From NCBI GenBank assembly GCA_964035545.1, contig OZ037766.1, positions 26,316,343-26,380,342 on the forward strand: a stretch of DNA of 64,000 nt, in the 5' to 3' direction. The notes beneath the pieces are model-generated. The model was not told where the DNA came from and did no database searches. It saw only the letters and a program-made list of their open reading frames with translations. The translations under genes were made by a program, and so were the position numbers. Positions 46,272 through 57,100 of this stretch are shown in pieces. Source of the stretch: Bugula neritina (lineage: Eukaryota; Bryozoa; Gymnolaemata; Cheilostomatida; Bugulidae). Positions within the stretch are counted from its first letter, which is position 1. Every line of letters begins with the position of its first letter.

Positions 46272-48195
46272 TCTCTAAGTCACCAGTACATCAAACAAGG
46301 TACCTTTTAAAGTCTAAAGCGTTGCATTTACCTAATTTTATTAACATGCACGCTGTTAAGTGTTTTAAATGAATGTTTAAATTAGAGATCATATATATTT
46401 TTGTACTAGAGACAGTCTATTTTCTAATAAATTTGGATAATTAGCAGCTCAAAAATTCTTTAGAAACTCGCAAGTTTCGGCATGTTATTCTAAATATGAT
46501 ATTTTTCACCAGTGCACTTTCTAATTGTCTTCAATAATTATCATATGAGCTTCTTATACCATACTGTTGTGCAAACTGAACTGCAGTTAAACCAGTGTTG
46601 TGCAGCTTCGGCTTACATAGGTTTGATATTTCTATTTTACATGCTATGTTGTCATATTTCAGGATCATACTACTATAACATTGGAGCTGTTTGGAGGGCA
46701 AGACAACTCCATATTATCAGCTGATGCCAACTTTACTTTTCTAATGATGTGTAACACATACATTCAATTTCGTAACAAGTAGCTATGATCACTAATAACA
46801 CCAATGCAATATTGCATATATGCTTTAATACCTGTATACACGCTTCTACACATGTCTACTGTCAGCAGTTACCTGCCCACAAACCATTAGGAATTCACAA
46901 ATATAATATTTGCATACTTTAATTAAAATAAATTTTATTTTCTTTATTTTAACATACTTGAAATAGTGTTGTTTCTGATGTGTTTTTGCTGGTAATGCAG
47001 CTACACTGTGCATAGTGAAATGATGAATTAGAATTTAGCATTTAACAAGTTTTTAAATTAAATGCATATACTTAATGAAATTGGCAGTAGACATCTAGAG
47101 GCTGTTGCCAGCATATTAACTTTCCTTTGTTTTCTCCATTTATTCATTGTTCAGTACAATATTATTTTCTTTTTTTTGGGATAATTTCAATAAACGCTTA
47201 TTTGATCATCTTGTATGTTAATTTCTACATAAGACAATAACATGAAGTTTCACCATATTAATTGTGGTAATGCAGTAAATGACAACTGAATACCTTGATT
47301 CACACCGTAACACTATGCAACCTAACACTACCACCTAACTGTATTATTTACCATTCTGTGATATCATATTGACATATAGAAGTTTATAAAACTTGCTTGG
47401 TTGGTAGACATTTACATTTATTACAAAAAGTGTATAGATGCATGTTATAAATAGTACAGTTACTATCAGTATTCAGCTAAAATAACATAAAGTAGATGAC
47501 ACACACAATAAAATAGGAGACGTGATAAAAAACCTAAAATATATATATTAAAAAATGTAAATTACTCAAATATTTTTCAGCGATGATCAAAAATACTAGA
47601 TAGAAAGTTTTGTTTTTAATGATTAAAGTTTATGGTAAATGATAAACCCTCACCTAACAGATATTATTGCTAAGTGGGATCTATGGAGATATAAAACATA
47701 TGCTTACAGGTATAATATACTCTGCCTGATAGAATAACTGGACTAACATAGATAAAAGAATAAACTCGCCTTCGTTAAAAAATTGGAATCACTAAATTAT
47801 TAAGTATATTATAGACATGGGATTACTGTAGTGTAAGGTATAATTTAGTATAGAACACCCTGCAATAATTTCATTATGCAATACGATATGCTTGTTGTAA
47901 CTTTACACAAATAAGGAAATAAATTAGGTATAATATCATGATAACATAAAACAACATTGAAATAAAAACTCAAGAATTATTGAACGTAAAACTTAAAAAA
48001 TGTGAGACTTTAATATCAAGTGATGATTCTCTGAAAAAAAAACAGCGCTGCTGGAATAGACTAAGTCAGCAATTGGCTACTGCTGCTTGTTTCAACACCA
48101 GAAGATTCTACTGCTGACAAGAGATTTCCTGTCACACAGCTGCTCCGAGTTCCATCAGGTAAACCTTCAGACCTTATAAGATGATTGGCACAGAA
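46272..48195. other. Convergent 3' region of the TSP1 gene (+) and glypican (-)
   Basis: No coding exon is supported. + strand AATAAA signals lie at 46426-46431 and 46927-46932. A - strand AATAAA (TTTATT on +) at 47417-47422 would give the glypican a 3' UTR of about 0.78 kb. The rest is AT-rich and non-repetitive. Confidence 0.5.
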
Positions 48196-51100
48196 CTAGA
48201 GGCTAAACAGCACCAGACAGATGGTGGTGCCAAGGGTTATCCATGTTGTACTGAAAGTTAAAGATTTAGAACTAGACTTAGGGGTGGAGACGTCTAGATT
48301 AAGTCTCTTTGGTGTAGCAGCTACTTCCTTTATGTTTTTGTTCAAGGATTTAGGATTATCTTTCTTTGGAATTGGTACATAGTAGTCTTCGTCGTCTGGA
48401 CTAATGTACGTGTTGAAGAGAATTGACCCTCCACTGCCCTCTATAGTGTCTGGGTTTACAACCTGTAAGGAAGACACATGCAATGCAGAAGAGTAAAAAT
48501 TTCATGCCAAAAAAAGTGTTTTTACGCAAAATATTGCAATAATGCATACAGAAAAAACTCTTCTTATATTGAAAGCCATTACGACTAATCATAACAATAG
48601 ATTCAAAATATCAAAGACTAAGATTTGACCTTGCCAGAATTCTGACTGTTGGCTACGATGGGTATGAGGAATGGCCCGTTCTCCTCGTAGGGTGTCCCTG
48701 AACCTGTCTCTAGCAGACGTTCAGGTCTCTTATTCTTCTCCTTCTTTTGCTTGTCTCCTTTCCCCTTGCTGGTAGAGCTAAATACAACATTTCTATATTG
48801 TAGAATGTCATTGTCAATTCAAGTAGAAGCTACATTCTTATAATTCTATCAGCTACTGTTTTCAACTATCGATTTTATGCTGTCAACTTCACAGACTCAT
48901 TACGTTTTCAAAAAAGCATCAAATAACAATCAGGTGAGTCATGTTCTTCTATTAGAAGCTTCTAATATGATTTCCTCAAGATTCGGTCAAACTATAAAGA
49001 CACCCAGATGAGTGAAATTAACTGAAATTCGGTATTTTTTCAACGGAGGTTTAACCGCACTTTTACGATATTCATACAACATTATTGTATGCATCATAAA
49101 TATACTGTATTACAACATAAAGCATTGACAAACCTGTAAGGAGTAATACGGACACTGTTATAGCCAGACCCCACATCTATATATGCACCAGTCGACTCAG
49201 GTTTTGTCTCTTTTGAAGGATCTTCACCAGAGCTCCCCCTGTTGACGTGAGATAAAACATGGCTACAGTCTAATGGTTGCACTCACAGCAGCATGATAAC
49301 AGTGTATTATAAATACAAGAATATAGAACTATCTATACTGCATCTGCTTAGTTTCTTAGGAGTTATCTTGCATCTGTTTTACTTGTCAGCATGTTTGTTT
49401 ACAAATGTAAATACAAACAGGTATTAAAAAAGCCAAAATTGTGCTCACTATTTATATAGTAAGCATTAACATTCATTCCATTAAAGAAACTGAGACACCG
49501 GAACATACAATTAAATATAACACAGTGGGCCAATTTTGTACAATAAAATAAATCTACTTAGTTTATATTTGACAAAAAATCCAGAAAATTGACTTGCTAA
49601 GATTTCGAAATGGCACAATGGCAAAACACTGCAGTGCTAATGCTTCGCATTACGTGAATAGATGCTCATACGGATGAATTTGTGGTTGCTGTTTGCATGA
49701 ACCTATGGCTGTACTTTCATTCGATGCAACTGTTTCCAAACGCCGAATAAAACATCATTGGCATAATGCGAAAGCTTGGAAATGTAGTGTATGACTCATA
49801 ACCACAATGCTGCCAGTTAGAGCAAACAAAATTAGGAGGTGATGATTTATAACAGACGTGGCACAGGGGTGAGACAACCCCACAATACTTACAGCACAAT
49901 ATTGTCCTCATCATCTAGAGTGCTGACTGAAAGCATACTGTTGGTTTCTATTGACATCTGTGTTGTGTGTCGGTTGGTTTCAATTTCAGGGACTGTACCA
50001 ACCGACTTGGAAACTACAACCCAAAGAATAGATGGTTGCTAGATGCAGCAATAATGAATGAAACAGGAGGAATAACTTCATTAGGCTTCTAATTAATAGA
50101 GAATAAGCTAATACAACGCTACCAGTAGAGCTCATTAATGCATAAGAACACTCCTAGCAGCAAAAATACAGGCTGAACTTTCTGTATTTGAATTATTTCA
50201 ATACACAGATTATGCAAACAGTTAAATATTCGTAATGATTTAAAATAATGTTATTAATACTAATTGATAAAAGAAACTTCAAACAAAATCATATATTATT
50301 GTTATTGCTTCTAACTATTTTTATTAATAGCTCCACCGTTGATATTATTTGTCATGCATTTGGATGATAGGCTATAGATACTTTCCTAAGTGCTACAAAA
50401 TGACAACTACTGAAATCTGTACGGAGTTATCTTTCCTAAACAGAAGCCTAAGGAAACCCTACACATGCAGGTTGGCAACAGCATGCCTCACATGCAACTA
50501 GCTTATGTCACGCAACAAGCAAATTTTAACCAATAGCAATGAATTTAACAGTTTCACTTTCAATAAACTTTTTCTTCTCTTGAAGGGCAAGCCAATACAA
50601 CATATTTGCGCTGAAAAATTTTATTAAAGTTATCATTGGAATAGACCATGTAAAACTCAGCCAATCAGCGAAGTGTACCAGGTCAATGTCTTACCATTGT
50701 AACTGATATAAAATTCTGCAAGTTCAATTGCAAAATGCATGCTTCTAAAAGCTAGTTGTGCAACTTTTCTTTCATGCATTATTTAATTTCATATCTTAAA
50801 TTGATGACTCTTGAAATGATTTTTTAAAATGTCTAAATTAAGTGTTTATAAAACGCAATTAAAAATTGCATGTCTAGAAAAATGACCTGGTACACTTTTG
50901 CAACTTAAGGCCAATTATTACATAACTACCAGCTTAGTAGTTATTTGTTGTTGCAGCTTGAATGGGTTATTGTTTAGCATTGGAAGCTTGCAGTAAACAT
51001 CTGTGAATTTGGTACATGACTTTGATTGGCTGGTTTTTGAATGGCCCTTTAGTATATGCATCTGGATGGCTGGGTAGTGTAGACTCTGCCTACATCTAGC

Positions 51101-54100
51101 TAATGTACAGTAGCCAATCCACAGTAGTATTACAAAATTTCTGTTTAACAAATGAAATATTCTGGTCATTTGTTTTGTACTTTACAATAGTAAATATTCT
51201 ATTCAACTAGAATTTTATTGTATGTAAGCCATGGGAACTACTAAGAGGTTAAATCAACCACCCATGCTAGTAATATTGTGTAGCTCACAGTAATAACAAG
51301 TCCACACCATATAAATATACACATAAGCTATTATGTGCAGCTTATGAATGCTGAAATGACCCCATTTCTTACTTTCAATTTGAAAAAAATTGTATTACAT
51401 ATTCTGCCACTTCTGCACCAGGAACTTGTTTTCCTTTTAAATTTTGAAAATAGTAGTCAGTTTCTATAGCAGTCAACATCCACAATAAACAACGTAAGCT
51501 TTCAAATAAACTATAAATATATGAAATATTAGTGTGGAAACAATGTAATTTATTCATTGCTATGATGAAAAATTACAAGAATATTATATAAATGCTAGAT
51601 ATAGATTTCTATAAAATGGCACAGGTAAAAATAACACATTTTTACTTCAAATTCTAAATTTCATCAGTCACCAATGGTGGCTGTAGATTACAGAGAGCAC
51701 AGCAAACTATCATAATCTTGTCTAATAGAGGTGCCAACACCAAGTTCACACTTCCAGGACCATTTAAAATATCGAACTCCTTTATTCTTTTGATTGCTCT
51801 TTCGACATGGATTCAAAGGTTAGCAATCAACTTTGTTTGCAGTAACTGCATTTTAGTTATTTGCAAATGGCCTCTTTTCCCAGGTGGTATGGCCAACTTG
51901 GCTCCAGCGCCTGTAAGTTCTTCTTCAATAAGAAAGCCTCTATCTGCCATGACCACATCATCTGGGTTTATGAAGTCTAAGAACCCAGAGTCATTCACTA
52001 CACACTTGTCTGAGGCTTTACCTCCCATTCCATGTGAAATAAAGCAGATAGTGCCCCTGGGTGTAATTGCAACCAATTACTTGATGGTGTTGATATTTTT
52101 ATACTTACTCCATGTTAAATATTGAGCCAGCTTTGATTGAGGTTTGCAAATGAATATTTCTGTGCAGTCTATAATGCACCTAATGTTAGGATATTGGCTT
52201 TGAAAACTCAGAGGGATGTTCAGCTTCTCTCTTGTTGGAAAAAACTATTAGATTGTTCAGTTCTCTTGCTAAAATATCTAATGTGTTTTTGAAGGTTTTG
52301 CTTGCTAGCAATCTAGAGATATAAAAAAGGCCAGCAAGTATTTGAAACTGTAAACTTTGACGCAGCTTCATCAAAGCCAATAAAAGTTTATCTTGTCTTG
52401 TTAACTTTTTTTTGAGAGTGAGAACTTTCATCTTCGGACATATAAATCTAAATATAGTAAATAAAGAATGAAAATTAAATTATGATTTCAATTATAATGT
52501 ATGTGCTAAATAAATTTTGTGCTTAGTTTGTATTCATTCAGCAGTTTTTACCCTCTGGTAAGTAGCTTCAGTTATATTTTGCAACAACTATGAAGTTCAA
52601 GAACTGCTAGCTGAAGGCTTGACCCAATATATCACCATTCAAACAGAATGTAATGTGTGTCAACATGTGTTACGTAATGCTGTAACAGTACATAATAAGC
52701 TAGTTGTATGAATACATGCTTTGAATGAAGTCATGAGTTTAAACAAATAGTGTTGACAAACAATTATTACTTCATTTTATAATTATACTATAACTAATTC
52801 AAACCCATATTATTTCTAGAATAGCATTTAATAATGTTTGTGAATAAGTGAAACTAGTAACAAGTGTAAACCATTTTAGTTTTAAACACTGAGTTAGTTT
52901 CAGCTAAAAATTAGATTAGGAGACCACTTTTGATAAGCTTTAAAATAACCAAGGAAAATTTAAGTCAAAACAATTTACATTTCCTGGAGAAAGTGAGTCA
53001 ATTTGTCCACAAATAAAATACTGCTGCTTGTTTAAATAAAACCCTAAACTAAATAAGTCAAAGCATACAGATGACCACTGTGGTATTTATGAATATCTTA
53101 CATAAAACAACATCTTTAATAAAAAATGTATGAATGATGCACTCACACTGCAACAAATTTAATTAAAATGACAGTTTTACTACACATCAAATTTAATCAA
53201 TGTAGAAATTTTAGCATAGTGAGACTTGCATTGTTTATTTGTAATAAACCATAGTTTATCTTTGCAATAAGAAAATCATAATTTTCACCTTGCTAAAAAA
53301 TAGTATAGAGAACAGGTAGGTATTCCAGTATAGAATTTAGTTTGCTCATCTGTAGTGGTGAAAGTTTTAAAAACTTTAACTTTTTCAATAGATGCTTTTT
53401 GTTTAAACGTGGAACTTTTTGAGCCTTTTCTTCCAACTTTTGATTTTCGTGTATCAATAGAATGTGCAGATCTTTTTTTCTGAGTAGTTGATGATTCTGG
53501 TAACTCGTTAACTTCTGATGAAGTCTGACTATAAGGATGGCTGTCAGATGAGTTCTGTTGCTCTATATCAGCTGACTCTGTTGAAGACGTTTTCTGTTTG
53601 CTTCCTTCACATGTTTCATTAAAACCACTGCTTTTTGTGCGTCTTACATTATATGCTTTAGTGTGTTGGTAGCCCAAATGAAAGATTGGAGTTGGATTTT
53701 GCTCAGTGGGCTGACCATCCTTATGATTATGATAGTCTGCTATGCTCTCTGTAATCTACAGCCACCATTGGTGACTGATGAAATTTAGAATTTGAAGTAA
53801 AAATGTGTTATTTTTACCTGTGCCATTTTATAGAAATCTATATCTAGCTTTTACATAATATTTTTGTAATTTTTCATCATAGCAAGAACTAAATTACATT
53901 GTTTTCACACTAATATTTCATATATTTATAGTTTATTTGAAAGCTTACGTTGTTTATTGTGGATGCAGTTGACTGCTGCAGAAACTGACTACTATTTTCA
54001 AAATTTAAAAGGAAAACAAATTCTTGGTGCAGAAGTGGCAGAATATGTAATACAATTTTTTCAAATTGAAAGTAAGAAATGGGGTCATTCCAGCATTCAT

Positions 54101-57100
54101 AAGCTGCACATAATAGCTTATGTGTATATTTATATGGTGTGGACTTGCTATTACTGTGAGTGACAATATTACCAGCATGGATGGTTGATTTAACCTCTTA
54201 GTAGTTCCCATGGCTTACATACAATAAAATTCTAGTTGAATAGAATATTTACTATTGTAAAGTACAAAACAAATGACCAGAATATTTCATTTGTTAAACA
54301 GAAATTTTGTAATACTACTGTGGATTGGCTACTGTACATTAGCTAGATGTAGGCAGAGTCTACACTACCCAGCCATCCAGATGCATAAATATACTAAAGG
54401 GCCATTCAAAAACCAGCCAATCAAAGTCATGCACCAAATTCACAGATGTTTACTGCAAGCTTCCAATGCTAAACAATAACCCATTCAAGCTGCAACAACA
54501 AATAACTACTAAGCTGGCAGTTATGTAATAATTGGCCTTAAGTTGCAAAAGTGTACCAGGTCATTTTTCTAGACATGCAATTTTTAATTGCGTTTTATAA
54601 ACACTTAATTTAGACATTTTAAAAAATCATTTCAAGAGTCATCAATTTAAGATATGAAATTAAATAATGCATGAAAAAAAAGTTGCACAACTAGCTTTTA
54701 GAAGCATGCATTTTGCAATTGAACTTGCAGAATCTTATATCAGTTACAATGGTAAGACATTGACCTGGTACACTTTGCTGATTGGCTGAGTTTTACATGG
54801 TCTATTGCATGCACTTTGCCTGTAACTAAAATAATAATTTTTCTGAATTTCTATTGGCTATAGATCTATAGTTTAACTCCTTTTTCTGGACACAATCTGG
54901 AATTTTTGTCTCTTCGACGGTCATCACATATTGGACAGACCAGAGAGCATGTTCAGCAAACAAAATAATCACAAAAGTATAAAATCTAAGAGATAGACTA
55001 AGACAGCTGTTTATGCATTAGTAACTGCCATAGCAAAATATAAACAAATTAAGATATTAGTAAGATTTCACAAGGCAGTGCATTTAGGAGCAAGTGAAAG
55101 CAAAAGCAGCAAATTTACCTGGCAGAACATTGACTGAAATAATATACAGGCAACACAATTGTGAGTAGAGACACAACAATAATGATGTAAGTATATGGGT
55201 AACACTGGTCACCTAGACATCTGCATTATTATGATAGATGTAAGTACATAATATACAGAATATGTGTAAGTATATACTATACAAGAACATGTGCGTCTAA
55301 CGATGGTGAAATATACAACAACATTCACATGGTACAGAAGATGTATATAGTGTAGGTGTATGACGTGACTGTATAGAGTGTAGGTGTACATAGTGTAAGT
55401 GTATATAGTGAAGTGTATAGAGTGTAGGTGTATAGAGTGTAAGTGAATGCAGAGTGAGAACATAACATATTGTATAAGCAGATATCAACAAACACAACTG
55501 CCAGTGTGTTATATTAAAAGAGTAACCTCTCCTTGTACACACAGGTAATACAGGTAAGCCTATCAGTAGACAACATTTACTTAAGTCTTATATAGAAGAA
55601 ACAGAAGTAAGTAAACCACAAGAATACACATGTTAGTAACATACACATACCATAACAGAATATATTAAAGTATGTTATATACACGAGGTTATGTTTAGGA
55701 CATTTCTACTAAAACTCCAAAAGGTTTGAGTCATCTATTAGTTGCGTGCAAAACCAGACATCCAAAGTTTCAAACACTGCATAGAAAAGACACCAACAAC
55801 TTTTTGAATCTTGGATTAAAATTACGAAATTTCAAAACTTGAAAAACTATAAAACAATTTTTATCAGAGCTTCAAATAAAGTTGACTTTTTTTGAGTGAC
55901 CTTTCAACAGGCTTCATGTAAGACAAGCAAAGCTGCCTCTGACACGTCAGCTATAATATAAGGAGAGCTTACTGTCGAAATCCAGCCAGTCTACATCTAT
56001 GCCGAGTTTAGCATTGCTAAGGTGTTGTGCTGCTTTCTCCAGTTCAGCGATCTGCTCATTCACTATGGAGTTAGCATCACTGAGAGACACGTACACTTCT
56101 GGATTCTCCACATTGGCCAACACGCCATTTCCAGCTATAGCTTTACTGTATCTGGAAATACAGTAGAGCAGTACAAAAATGGCTGTAATGTAGCAGCAAT
56201 AGACAAGGGAGATTGGAATGACAACTCCAGAAGTCCTTCAAAGCACAACAATTAAACACTAAAATAATGAGCTGTAAAAATGGCTAGATAGAAAGCAAAG
56301 TGAAATAAGGAGCTGCTTTTCATTAGTCACTGATCTTGAAGAAAAAAAAGAAATAAACTCAAGTGTTTTGAACAAGCTAATATTATTAACCAATGAATAA
56401 TATATATATTAGCTGCACAGTTTCCATGTAGATCAACATGTGAATAGTAACTGTTTGAAGACTTTTAGTCTAATCACTTTTTTTATTACACAAACAACTA
56501 ATATTTAATAGTATGCAGGTAACGTTCAACACTGCAGGCAACAATAGCCTGAGGGATATGATGGTGAATACGAGGATAAACGCAGGGTCACGGTACTAGC
56601 TAACACCTGGGCAGCATCATTCAATGTAAGTTACTTACCTGTTGATTTCATCACCATTCCAGCACTGTCTAGAACCTGCTTTGGCTGTCAATGTGTTATT
56701 ACACATGGTAGCAGGTAGGTTTGTCCATACAGCCTTTACTCGCTTTATTCTTAACTTGATATCTCTAAACACATTGTAATGATAATAAATACACCATGCC
56801 ATTAAATAAACCATACTATTAAATACACCATAACTTATACTAGCATAATGTAACGAAAGTTGAAAGTTTTAGCTTCAATGTAAAACTTTCTACAATAAAT
56901 TAAAATAAACAATTATTTTAATACAAAAGCCCCGTAGCTTTTTACCAACTTTCCTGTTTTGAATAGAAGCAAAAAACTTTTCAACACTTGACCTACTTGT
57001 GACTTCAAATAACATATCTCTCACAGTAACTTTTTCTCTCAGTAACACTCTCAGTACCTGACTATCACTCAGTAACTCTCTCAGTACCTGACTATCACTC

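Noticed and set aside
50918-51169. ORF MTRIFHLLNRNF in the left transposon arm, mirrored at 54273-54479
   Set aside because: The two versions diverge by frameshift in their second halves and neither shows a known domain. Duplication by the inverted arms explains both.
55092-55125. Possible 15-nt glypican micro-exon on the - strand (TCAATGTTCTGCCAG)
   Set aside because: It has acceptable splice borders and keeps phase, but nothing requires it. Exon 55973-56151 joins directly to 49893-49926 in frame.
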